Shown here: positions 1-4,539 of the stretch, piece after piece | Layout of the letters: every line of letters begins with the position of its first letter | How positions within the stretch are numbered: the stretch's first letter is position 1 | Assembly (NCBI GenBank): GCA_937863945.1 | Contig: CALMIB010000312.1 | Span: 1 to 5,440, forward strand | DNA length: 5,440 nt | DNA from: an uncultured Longilinea sp. | GTDB taxonomy: Bacteria; Chloroflexota; Anaerolineae; Anaerolineales; Anaerolineaceae | Direction: 5' to 3' | The notes under the pieces: generated by a model | The model's database searches: none | What the model was told of the DNA's origin: nothing | Seen by the model: only the letters and a program-made list of their open reading frames with translations | Translations under genes and position numbers: made by a program

Positions 1-173
1 ACGAAACCGGTCTTGGTGGCGGTTTCACAGGCCACGCGCGAGGCAGGATCCTGTTCAAGGCAGGCATCCAGCACGGCATCGCTGATCTGGTCGCACAGCT
101 TGTCGGGGTGGCCTTCCGTCACCGATTCTGAGGTGAACAGGTATTTGGCCGAATTCATAAAAGTTGTATTCAT
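1..173 (-). CDS. metK: S-adenosylmethionine synthetase, N-terminal 57 residues (partial)
   Basis: MetK makes S-adenosylmethionine from methionine and ATP in the cytoplasm, releasing phosphate and pyrophosphate. Only the first 57 residues are present; the gene runs off the left edge. The sequence YLFTSESVTEGHPDK (residues 11-25), followed by CDQISDAVLDA, is the diagnostic N-terminus of the family. H22 and D24 of GHPD correspond to the ATP/Mg-binding His and Asp of E. coli MetK (H14, D16), and E50 in ACET to its K+-binding Glu42. I chose ATG 173 because GGAGG at 185-181 lies 7 nt upstream. An in-frame ATG at 158 lacks such a site and would still leave a full MetK domain. The gene has its own promoter and a SAM-I riboswitch leader, so it is transcribed separately from rnz upstream. 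The family assignment is very secure. Confidence 0.97.
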   Translation of the reverse strand, partial: MNTTFMNSAKYLFTSESVTEGHPDKLCDQISDAVLDACLEQDPASRVACETATKTGF

Positions 174-180
174 CCAGAGT

Positions 181-185
181 CCTCC
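181..185 (-). promoter_or_regulatory. metK ribosome binding site GGAGG
   Basis: GGAGG lies 7 nt before ATG 173 and fixes the metK start. The same bases, extended to TTGGAGG (187-181), are complementary to CCTCCAA (220-214) in the terminator hairpin upstream. The site could therefore also be masked by base pairing (inference). Confidence 0.85.
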
Positions 186-192
186 AAATTTC

Positions 193-226
193 AAAAAAAT
201 TGCCCCGTCCGGATTGGAGGGGCAAT
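193..226 (-). terminator. Intrinsic terminator: expression platform of the metK riboswitch
   Basis: On the minus strand ATTGCCCC (226-219) pairs perfectly with GGGGCAAT (206-199). Three further pairs can form inside (218-216 with 210-208). The stem runs directly into a seven-U tract (199-193). It sits between the SAM-I aptamer and the metK ribosome binding site, which is where the expression platform of an OFF riboswitch belongs. A candidate antiterminator is GAGGG (251-247), which overlaps the 3' strand of aptamer stem P1, pairing with CCCTC (221-217). That would break the terminator when SAM is absent. Confidence 0.88.
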
Positions 227-248
227 CGTATGCACACGTTCTGCTTCC

Positions 249-359
249 CTCTCATCTTCCAGAACTTTCTGCCGGAATTGGCACCTTGAGAAACTCAATT
301 GAGTTTGGCAGGTTGCCGAGGCTTCGTCGGGCCGGTCCCTCCGCCTCTCTGGATAAGAG
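249..359 (-). ncRNA. SAM-I (S-box) riboswitch aptamer
   Basis: Read on the minus strand, the leader carries the conserved S-box core in order. P1 is CTCTTATC (359-352) pairing with GATGAGAG (256-249). P2 follows with AGAGGCGGAGGGACCGGCCC, and then the kink-turn strand GACGAAGCC. P3 begins with GGCAACC, is capped by the palindrome AAACTCAATTGAGTTT (306-291), and closes with AAGGTGCC. P4 follows with AATTCCGGCAGA. In this family SAM binding stabilises P1, frees the terminator to form and switches the gene off. Its place directly upstream of metK means the product of the enzyme represses its own synthesis. The kink-turn reads GACGA where I recall GAUGA as the usual form, a small departure that should be tolerated. 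The class call rests on sequence and predicted pairing only. Confidence 0.96.
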
Positions 360-395
360 CGCCATCTGGGGCTATTTACTTGGCTATTGCGCAAG

Positions 396-424
396 AGTTT
401 ATCACACTCCTGCCGGGCTGTCAA
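396..424 (-). promoter_or_regulatory. Sigma-70-type promoter of the metK riboswitch transcript
   Basis: On the minus strand TTGACA (424-419, a perfect -35) is followed after exactly 17 bp by TAAACT (401-396, 4 of 6 to TATAAT). Transcription would begin near 388, about 30 nt before the aptamer. This gives metK its own promoter, independent of rnz. Confidence 0.75.
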
Positions 425-429
425 AGGAC

Positions 430-445
430 GCCGCGCTGACGCGGC
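430..445 (-). other. Inverted repeat between rnz and the metK promoter
   Basis: GCCGCG (430-435) and CGCGGC (440-445) can form a 6-bp GC-only hairpin with a 4-nt loop, about 50 nt after the rnz stop and just upstream of the metK -35. On the minus strand it is followed by GTCCTTTGAC, not a U tract. It could be a weak rnz 3' end structure or a binding site; the sequence does not decide. Confidence 0.3.
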
Positions 446-492
446 AGAATCATGACAAATATCATCCAAATGTTAACCCGGGCCGGGCACGG

Positions 493-1416
493 TTACTCGT
501 CCGTGCGGCGCACCTGGAAGGTGTCAAAATCGCGGGCGACTTCGGTGTTCGGGAAGACTTCCTGGGCTTGCTGCTGCACGTCCTTTTCGCGGTAGCGGCG
601 CGAGATGTGCGTGAGCAGCAGCCGGCCCACGCCGGCGCGCGCGGCCAGCTCGGCGGAGCGGCGGGCGGTGAGGTGGCCGAACTGTTTGGCCATGTCGGCT
701 TCCTCGTCCAGGTAGGTCGATTCGATCACCAGCGCGTCTGCGCCGCGGCAGATTTCCACCAGGCTGTCGGTCTCGCCGGAATCGCCGATCACCACCAGGC
801 GCGTGCCGGGGTGGAACACACCCAGCACCTCGTCCGGCTGGATGACGCGCCCGTCGGGCAGCCGGGCAGGGCGGCCCTCCACCAGGTCGCGCCGCCAGGG
901 ACCCTGCGGGATGTTCAGGGCTTCGGCTTTTTCGGGTAAAAACGGCCGGCGGCCTTTTTCCTCGAACACATAACCCAGGCTTTCTGCGCCGCGGTGGTGC
1001 ACCGGGAAAGCCGTGATGGAAAAATCGTCGCGTTCGAAGAACAGCCCTGGTTCGATGGCGCGCAGGCGCACCGGCATGGGCGGGCGCTGGCCGCGCAGCA
1101 CCACGCCGTACAGCAGGTCGCGGATGCGGTCGATGGCGCCGCTCGCGCCGGCGATTTCCAGCTCGTCGATCGACTCCCAGCGCATGAAGGTGGAAAGCAG
1201 ACCGGCCAGCCCGAGGATGTGGTCGAGATGGCCGTGGGTGATTAAAATGCGGTTGAGGCGTTTAAACCCGATGCCGGATTGCAAAATCTGGCGCTGGGTG
1301 CCTTCGCCGCAGTCGATCAGGAAACGGTATTCATCGTGCTTGACCACCAGCGCGGGCAAATTGCGTTTGGCCGATGGCGCGGAAGCCGACGTGCCGAGAA
1401 AAACGACTTCAAACAA
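493..1416 (-). CDS. rnz: Ribonuclease Z (tRNase Z, 3' pre-tRNA endonuclease)
   Basis: A metallo-beta-lactamase-fold endonuclease that cuts the 3' trailer from precursor tRNAs in the cytoplasm. The 307 residues match the usual length of the short (ElaC-type) family. Visible metal and catalytic residues are HGHLDH (H61, H63, D65, H66), H140/H141 in VHHRGAESLGY, D212 in IGDSGETD, H248 in FGHLTA and H270 in THISRRY. The N-terminal FLGTSASAPSAKRN and the PEKAEALNIPQGP segment near 161-173 are typical of RNase Z and separate it from other beta-lactamase-fold hydrolases. The start is TTG at 1416-1414; an in-frame TGA lies seven codons upstream and no ATG is available between. The only Shine-Dalgarno-like stretch, AAAGG (1435-1431), is 14 nt away, unusually far. 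The gene is divergent from the adenosine-specific kinase and about 130 bp upstream of the metK leader. Confidence 0.95.
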   Translation of the reverse strand: MFEVVFLGTSASAPSAKRNLPALVVKHDEYRFLIDCGEGTQRQILQSGIGFKRLNRILITHGHLDHILGLAGLLSTFMRWESIDELEIAGASGAIDRIRDLLYGVVLRGQRPPMPVRLRAIEPGLFFERDDFSITAFPVHHRGAESLGYVFEEKGRRPFLPEKAEALNIPQGPWRRDLVEGRPARLPDGRVIQPDEVLGVFHPGTRLVVIGDSGETDSLVEICRGADALVIESTYLDEEADMAKQFGHLTARRSAELAARAGVGRLLLTHISRRYREKDVQQQAQEVFPNTEVARDFDTFQVRRTDE

Positions 1417-1449
1417 GGGTTTTGATTGATCCTTTCACGAGTGTGCCTT

Positions 1450-1455
1450 ATTTTA
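1450..1455 (-). promoter_or_regulatory. Candidate -10 element for rnz
   Basis: TAAAAT on the minus strand (1455-1450) matches TATAAT at 5 of 6 positions and would start transcription near 1443, about 27 nt before the rnz TTG. No convincing -35 lies 16-18 bp upstream, so the call is tentative. Confidence 0.35.
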
Positions 1456-1503
1456 CCGCAAGTTACCCCCGGGCGTCGGGGCAATTAATCGACCAGGCCA
1501 GTG

Positions 1504-1509
1504 TACAAT
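1504..1509 (+). promoter_or_regulatory. Candidate -10 element for the adenosine-specific kinase gene
   Basis: TACAAT matches TATAAT at 5 of 6 positions and would start transcription near 1516, about 27 nt before ATG 1543. No good -35 is seen at 16-18 bp. With the rnz -10 at 1455-1450 this makes a compact divergent promoter region. Confidence 0.4.
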
Positions 1510-1530
1510 TAGAGTTGAATTATCTGCGTG

Positions 1531-1536
1531 AGGAGG
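1531..1536 (+). promoter_or_regulatory. Ribosome binding site AGGAGG fixing the start at 1543
   Basis: A perfect AGGAGG lies 6 nt before ATG 1543. An in-frame GTG at 1528 would place this site inside the coding region, so it is rejected as the start. Confidence 0.9.
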
Positions 1537-1542
1537 AATGGC

Positions 1543-2028
1543 ATGGAACTGTTGAGCGTCAAGATCGAAAAACCAGAGGATATGAATTTTATCCTGGGTC
1601 AATCCCACTTTATCAAAACCGTCGAAGACATGCACGAGGCGCTGGTGTGCGCCGTGCCGGGCATTCAATTCGGGCTGGCCTTCTGCGAGGCCTCGGGTAT
1701 GTGCCTGGTGCGCTGCAGCGGCACCAACGCCGACCTGATGGAGCTGGCCAAAAAGAACGCGCTGGCGATTGGCGCGGGGCACAGCTTCATCCTCTTCCTG
1801 GGCGAGGGCTTCTACCCGATCAACGTGCTGCGGGTGATCCAGGATGTGCCCGAAGTGGTCGGCGTCTTCTGCGCCACGGCCAACGCCGCCGAGGTGGTGA
1901 TCGCCGACAACGGCTCGGGGCGCGGCATCATGGGCATCATCGAAGGCTCTAAGCCCGCGGGCGTTGAAACCGAGCAAGATGTGGCCTGGCGCAAAGGACT
2001 GCTGCGCAAGATCGGTTACAAGTTGTAA
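1543..2028 (+). CDS. Adenosine-specific kinase family protein (PF04008 / DUF355)
   Basis: The 161-residue protein matches the small PF04008 family along its whole length. Recognisable blocks are ILGQSHFIKTVEDMHEAL (residues 17-34), GIQFGLAFCEASG (40-52), LAKKNALAIGAGHSF (68-82), NVLRVIQDVPEVVGVFCATAN (94-114) and a C-terminal GVETEQDVAWRKGLLRKIGYKL. The family name comes from archaeal members reported to phosphorylate or bind adenosine. The function in bacteria is less certain, so the product name reflects homology rather than known activity. It is cytoplasmic, with no signal peptide or membrane segment. The start at 1543 is set by AGGAGG 6 nt upstream. It is transcribed away from rnz and is followed by a hairpin at 2084-2119. 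Family membership is very sure; substrate is not. Confidence 0.92.
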   Translation: MELLSVKIEKPEDMNFILGQSHFIKTVEDMHEALVCAVPGIQFGLAFCEASGMCLVRCSGTNADLMELAKKNALAIGAGHSFILFLGEGFYPINVLRVIQDVPEVVGVFCATANAAEVVIADNGSGRGIMGIIEGSKPAGVETEQDVAWRKGLLRKIGYKL

Positions 2029-2083
2029 GAGATGAACTGGCGCAGCACTTGCACCGGAACTTTTGGATAGCCGTGCTCGTCTT

Positions 2084-2119
2084 AAAACCAGCGGGAGTCT
2101 CGCCCGCGCGGTTTTGTTG
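2084..2119 (+). terminator. Probable intrinsic terminator between the kinase and lipoprotein genes
   Basis: AAAACC (2084-2089) pairs with GGTTTT (2110-2115), and inside it GCGGG (2091-2095) pairs with CCCGC (2103-2107), with a small asymmetric bulge and a 7-nt loop. The following TTTTGTTG is an imperfect U tract. It ends only 8 nt before the lipoprotein ribosome binding site, so it either stops the kinase transcript or attenuates read-through into the lipoprotein gene. Confidence 0.65.
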
Positions 2120-2142
2120 CCACTTTTAAGGAGCGAACGTTT

Positions 2143-3111
2143 ATGAAAAAAATCATCCCGGTGTTTTTGCTTTTTGTTTTTCTGCTGTCAGCCTGCGGCG
2201 GGCTGCCCCTGCCCACTGGTTCCACCGCGCCGACTTCGCCCTCGGATAGCGAGATGGCCACGCGCGTGGCGGGCATTCTCACCGCCATGCCGACCGTCAC
2301 CGGCGATGCGATGACGCAACCGACCCAGGCGCTGCCGACCATTGCCCCCACCGCCACCCAGGCGCCCGCCACCGAAGCGCCCACCGCGGCCCCCACGGCT
2401 ACGGCTACGCAGGCGGCCCCGCAGGTCACGCCGACTGAGAACCTGACCCCCGTGGCGACCTTTACGCCACAGGGCGGCGCCACCCAGGCGCCCACCGCGC
2501 TGCCTTCGGGCGACGATCCGCGCGTCAAACTGGGCAGCCCGGCCTGGACGGACACAATGGACGGCAGCAACAACTGGCCGACCGGCGACAACGAGTTCAC
2601 TAAGATTGATTTCTCGGGCGGCTCTTTGCTGTTCACCCCGTTGAAGACCACCGCCGGCTGGCGCCTGACCTGGCCGAAGATTGGCGATACCTACATCGAA
2701 ATGTCGGTGCGCTCGGGCACCTGCCAGAGCAATGACTCTTACGGCATCATCTTCCGCGTGCCCGAATTGAACGACGCCGACCAGGGCTATCTGCTGGGCG
2801 TGAGCTGCGAGGGCAAGTACTCGCTGCGCCTGTGGAACGGACGCGAGGGCGCGAACGGCAAGATGGCCACCTTGATCCCGTGGACGGCCAGCGACAAGAT
2901 CGTGGCCGGCGCCGACCAGCTCAACCGCGTGGGCGCGATGATGATCAACGACCGGCTGCTGGTGTACATCAACGGCAAGCTGATCACCGAAGTCAAGGAC
3001 GCCACCTTCAAGGAAGGCTACTTTGGCATCTTCGCCGCACAGGGCAAGGCCGAAAAGGAATTCACCATCCGCGTCGAGGAAATGAGCTACTGGAGCAATC
3101 CACAGCCGTAA
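2143..3111 (+). CDS. Secreted lipoprotein, Thr/Pro/Ala-rich stalk plus jelly-roll-like C-terminal domain
   Basis: Residues 1-17 form a lipoprotein signal peptide: MKK, then a hydrophobic core, then the lipobox LSAC with C18 as the lipidated cysteine. The protein should be anchored at the outer face of the membrane. Residues about 22-126 are a low-complexity stalk dominated by Thr, Pro and Ala, with repeated PTA/PTQA units. Within it, MATRVAGILTAMPTVT resembles stalks I associate with Anaerolineae lipoproteins. Residues about 127-320 form a compact beta-rich domain (YGIIFRV, GYLLGVSCEGKYSLRLWNG, RLLVYINGKLITEVKD, GYFGIFAAQG) resembling LamG/concanavalin-like or 3-keto-disaccharide-hydrolase-type folds, so carbohydrate or cell-surface binding is plausible. 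C194 and C222 could form a disulfide. I see no catalytic motif. The start is supported by AAGGAG (2128-2133), 9 nt upstream. The specific function is unknown. Confidence 0.9.
   Translation: MKKIIPVFLLFVFLLSACGGLPLPTGSTAPTSPSDSEMATRVAGILTAMPTVTGDAMTQPTQALPTIAPTATQAPATEAPTAAPTATATQAAPQVTPTENLTPVATFTPQGGATQAPTALPSGDDPRVKLGSPAWTDTMDGSNNWPTGDNEFTKIDFSGGSLLFTPLKTTAGWRLTWPKIGDTYIEMSVRSGTCQSNDSYGIIFRVPELNDADQGYLLGVSCEGKYSLRLWNGREGANGKMATLIPWTASDKIVAGADQLNRVGAMMINDRLLVYINGKLITEVKDATFKEGYFGIFAAQGKAEKEFTIRVEEMSYWSNPQP
2353..2493 (+). repeat. Low-complexity Pro/Thr/Ala codon repeats in the lipoprotein stalk
   Basis: The stalk-coding DNA is built from recurring CC-rich units. GCCACCCAGGCGCCC occurs exactly twice, at 2353-2367 and 2479-2493. 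Such tracts can change length by slippage or recombination, which would alter stalk length without breaking the reading frame when units of three are gained or lost. Confidence 0.6.
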
Positions 3112-3132
3112 TTCCGGGCGATGCAACAAAGC

Positions 3133-3165
3133 AAAACGGGCCGGAGAAACCTCCAGCCCGTTTTT
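3133..3165 (+). terminator. Strong intrinsic terminator after the lipoprotein gene, probably bidirectional
   Basis: AAAACGGGC (3133-3141) pairs with GCCCGTTTT (3156-3164), followed after one C/A mismatch by GGAG (3143-3146) with CTCC (3151-3154) and an AAAC loop. TTTTT follows at 3161-3165. Read on the minus strand the same stem ends in TTTTGCTTTG, so it can also end transcripts of the convergent hydrolase gene. Confidence 0.92.
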
Positions 3166-3192
3166 GTATTGAGACAGTAGTTTTTGCTTACG

Positions 3193-3222
3193 GGTCGGAG
3201 CAGGTCGCGATTTGCTCCGACC
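3193..3222. repeat. Perfect 10-bp-arm palindrome between convergent genes
   Basis: GGTCGGAGCA (3193-3202) and TGCTCCGACC (3213-3222) are exact reverse complements around a 10-nt loop, GGTCGCGATT. No U tract follows on either strand, so it is not a standard terminator. Its position between the 3' ends of two genes is typical of REP-like dispersed palindromes. Only one copy is in this window. Confidence 0.7.
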
Positions 3223-3261
3223 GGTGAGACCATGAATCATCTCTACCCGGAAATGACAGAA

Positions 3262-3969
3262 TTAAACGATCTTCCCCACCACCTCCACGCCGTTGAGCGC
3301 CATGTGGTAAAGGAAGGTGGCGTGCAGCAGGTCGCCGGGGTGGGCGAAAAAGCCGCCCGCGCGCGCGATTTCAACCGGGGTGTCGTAGGTATCCACACTG
3401 CCGGCCGGAACGATGACGCGACGCTGCAACTGGCGGGCGTTGGCGTCCAGGCGCAGGTGCATGGTGATCTGGTAAACGCACAGGTCGGTGCAGTCGCCGA
3501 CGACGATGAAGGTGTTGACCTCGGGGTGATTCTCCAGCCAGGCGTTCAGTCCGGTGTTCAGCCCGGAATGGATGGAATTCTTTTCAATGATGGTCATTTC
3601 CGGGTAAAAGGGCAGCGCCTGGATGGCCTCCACGGTTTCGGCTTCGGCCGTGCCGCGCACGCAGTGCGGCGGGAAAGCGCCGAACTCGACCGCGTCGGGC
3701 TCGTGCGTATCCTGGGTGAGGACGATGTGACGGATTCCGCGCGCCCAGGCGCGTTTGAACAGCGCGACCGCGGCGGGAACGATGCTGTTAACGCGCGGGC
3801 TGGCCAGCGGCCCGATGGTGCAGAAGCCTTTAATCAAATCCACCGAGAACACGGCCGTTTCGCCGGGGATGGGCGCAGCTTCTTCAAGCGTTTTTTCGGG
3901 CAGGTTGGCCAGCCACTCATCGAGGTGGGCCAGGAAGGCTTGCCCGGTCAGGGTCAGGGATTCAGGCAT
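3262..3969 (-). CDS. Isochorismatase-family cysteine hydrolase, probable nicotinamidase
   Basis: A 235-residue member of PF00857. The Asp-Lys-Cys catalytic triad of the family is visible: D44 in VFSVDLIKGFC, K130 in IIEKNSIHSG, and C164 in VVGDCTDLCVYQ, where the nucleophile follows a helix-start pattern typical of nicotinamidases. D87 and H89 in TQDTHEPD and H102 in FPPHCVRGT look like the metal-binding set of PncA enzymes; a PPHCVRGTAEAE segment is characteristic of nicotinamidases rather than isochorismatases. The likely reaction is nicotinamide to nicotinate plus ammonia, in NAD salvage, in the cytoplasm. Other amidohydrolase substrates cannot be excluded. AAGGAG (3983-3978) lies 8 nt before ATG 3969. 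The gene converges on the lipoprotein gene and has a well-formed promoter region with a palindromic candidate operator. Confidence 0.88.
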   Translation of the reverse strand: MPESLTLTGQAFLAHLDEWLANLPEKTLEEAAPIPGETAVFSVDLIKGFCTIGPLASPRVNSIVPAAVALFKRAWARGIRHIVLTQDTHEPDAVEFGAFPPHCVRGTAEAETVEAIQALPFYPEMTIIEKNSIHSGLNTGLNAWLENHPEVNTFIVVGDCTDLCVYQITMHLRLDANARQLQRRVIVPAGSVDTYDTPVEIARAGGFFAHPGDLLHATFLYHMALNGVEVVGKIV

Positions 3970-4018
3970 CTGAATATCTCCTTTGTGTTTGTGGTTGGAC
4001 GAGGTCAGTAAAATATTC

Positions 4019-4033
4019 GTGTATTATATACAC
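4019..4033. promoter_or_regulatory. Palindromic candidate operator at the hydrolase promoter
   Basis: GTGTAT (4019-4024), a 3-bp centre and ATACAC (4028-4033) form a perfect 15-bp palindrome. A minus-strand TATAAT (4028-4023) lies at its heart. A dimeric repressor bound here would cover the -10 box of the hydrolase gene. The regulator is not in the window. Confidence 0.55.
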
Positions 4034-4051
4034 TAATTGTACTTGCTTCAA
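4023..4051 (-). promoter_or_regulatory. Hydrolase promoter 2 (downstream pair)
   Basis: TTGAAG (4051-4046) is separated by 17 bp from a perfect TATAAT (4028-4023). Transcription would begin near 4016, about 47 nt before ATG 3969. The -10 lies inside the 15-bp palindrome. Confidence 0.65.
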
Positions 4052-4063
4052 GGCGCCTGTCAA
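4036..4063 (-). promoter_or_regulatory. Hydrolase promoter 1 (upstream pair)
   Basis: A perfect TTGACA (4063-4058) is separated by 16 bp from TACAAT (4041-4036). It overlaps promoter 2, offset by 12-13 bp. Transcription would begin near 4029, inside the palindrome. Confidence 0.65.
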
Positions 4064-4098
4064 GGGTCAGGAGCGCGGGAAACTGCCGGGTTCAAGTA

Positions 4099-4107
4099 TG
4101 CTAAAAT
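4099..4107 (+). promoter_or_regulatory. Candidate extended -10 promoter for the MNT gene
   Basis: TGCTAAAAT combines the TGn extension with TAAAAT (5 of 6 to TATAAT). Transcription would begin near 4114, leaving a leader of about 68 nt before ATG 4182. No good -35 is present, which extended -10 promoters can do without. Confidence 0.4.
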
Positions 4108-4168
4108 TGAAATCTGCCCTGGTAATTCCATCCGCCCAAGGGATGTCAGCGGATTACAGGTAATCGAT

Positions 4169-4173
4169 GAGGA
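4169..4173 (+). promoter_or_regulatory. Ribosome binding site GAGGA favouring the start at 4182
   Basis: GAGGA lies 8 nt before ATG 4182. The in-frame ATGs at 4167 and 4173 overlap or abut this site and have no comparable site of their own. The start at 4182 also gives the usual MSLEEIL-type beginning of the family. Confidence 0.65.
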
Positions 4174-4181
4174 TGAACGGT

Positions 4182-4472
4182 ATGAGCCTGGAAGAGATTC
4201 TTTCAAAAATTAAAGCCGCGCGCGAAGAACTGATGCGATTGGGCGTGGCGCGCCTGGTGGTGTTTGGCCCGCCCGTGCAGCAGGGCGTCCTTCGCAAGCG
4301 CGAGCTGGACCTGATTTACCAGCCCTCCGAGCCGGTGACGTTTGAAGCCTACCGCCGGCTGAAGAAGTTCCTGGAGGAGATTTTGCAGTGCCGGGTGGAC
4401 CTGGCGATCGCCGACCTGGAGCAGGCCGGGGTGGAGGGGTACGTGGATAAACTGGCGGTGCGGGTGATTTAA
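4182..4472 (+). CDS. Degenerate MNT-family (minimal nucleotidyltransferase) protein
   Basis: A 96-residue protein with the layout of MNT-domain proteins, which serve as antitoxins of HEPN toxins by AMPylating them. After an N-terminal helix (MSLEEILSKIKAAREEL), LGVARLVVFG leads into the active-site loop, followed by PVTFEAYRRLKKFLEEIL and RVDLAIADLE. In active members the loop is G-S-x10-D-x-D. Here the spacing is exact but the residues read G29-P30-x10-E41-L42-D43: the serine is Pro, the first Asp is Glu, and the usual ARG after GS is QQG. D43 and D73 (VDL) remain. Catalysis is therefore doubtful (inference). No HEPN partner lies upstream or downstream in the window, and the next gene is a DNA methyltransferase. 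It could be a relic, a binding-only antitoxin or a repurposed protein. Start at 4182 chosen from GAGGA at 4169; 4167 is the alternative. Confidence 0.75.
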   Translation: MSLEEILSKIKAAREELMRLGVARLVVFGPPVQQGVLRKRELDLIYQPSEPVTFEAYRRLKKFLEEILQCRVDLAIADLEQAGVEGYVDKLAVRVI

Positions 4473-4524
4473 TAAATAATCCCATTTTTGATCGCATGGT
4501 GACTGGTTGCTTTAAACTTGCCTG

Positions 4525-4533
4525 TGCTACAAT
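4525..4533 (+). promoter_or_regulatory. Extended -10 promoter of the methyltransferase gene
   Basis: TGCTACAAT combines TGn with TACAAT (5 of 6). Only a weak -35 is available (TTGCTT at 4507-4512, spacer 15). The expected start site, 6-7 nt past the -10, coincides with the A of ATG 4540, which implies a leaderless transcript. Confidence 0.6.
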
Positions 4534-4539
4534 TCACCC

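Noticed and set aside
487..506. GCACGG/CCGTGC hairpin spanning the rnz stop codon
   Set aside because: Six base pairs with an 8-nt loop and no following U tract on the minus strand; too weak to call a terminator.
13..939. Long plus-strand open frame (308 codons) across the metK leader and the rnz 3' half
   Set aside because: It runs antisense to metK, the riboswitch and rnz, all of which are clearly recognised. The translation has no family-like motifs and results from high G+C codon structure.
1468..1482. CCCCG/CGGGG inverted repeat in the rnz-kinase divergent region
   Set aside because: Only 5 bp of simple G/C sequence in a GC-rich genome, with no U tract and no placement on a promoter element; likely chance.
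1453..1977. Minus-strand frame opposite the adenosine-specific kinase
   Set aside because: The plus strand matches PF04008 end to end with a perfect ribosome binding site; the antisense frame is His/Ala-rich noise.
2188..3240. Long minus-strand open frame (350 codons) opposite the lipoprotein
   Set aside because: The translation is Gly/Arg-rich, as expected from the antisense of Pro/Ala/Thr codons. The plus-strand reading has a signal peptide, lipobox, ribosome binding site and terminator.
3184..4011. Long plus-strand open frame (275 codons) opposite the hydrolase
   Set aside because: The minus strand encodes a full PF00857 protein with catalytic triad, ribosome binding site and promoters; the antisense translation resembles nothing.
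4130..4154. TCCGC/GCGGA pairing in the leader before the MNT gene, considered as a riboswitch or attenuator
   Set aside because: Only a short 5-bp stem, with no conserved aptamer pattern and no U tract.
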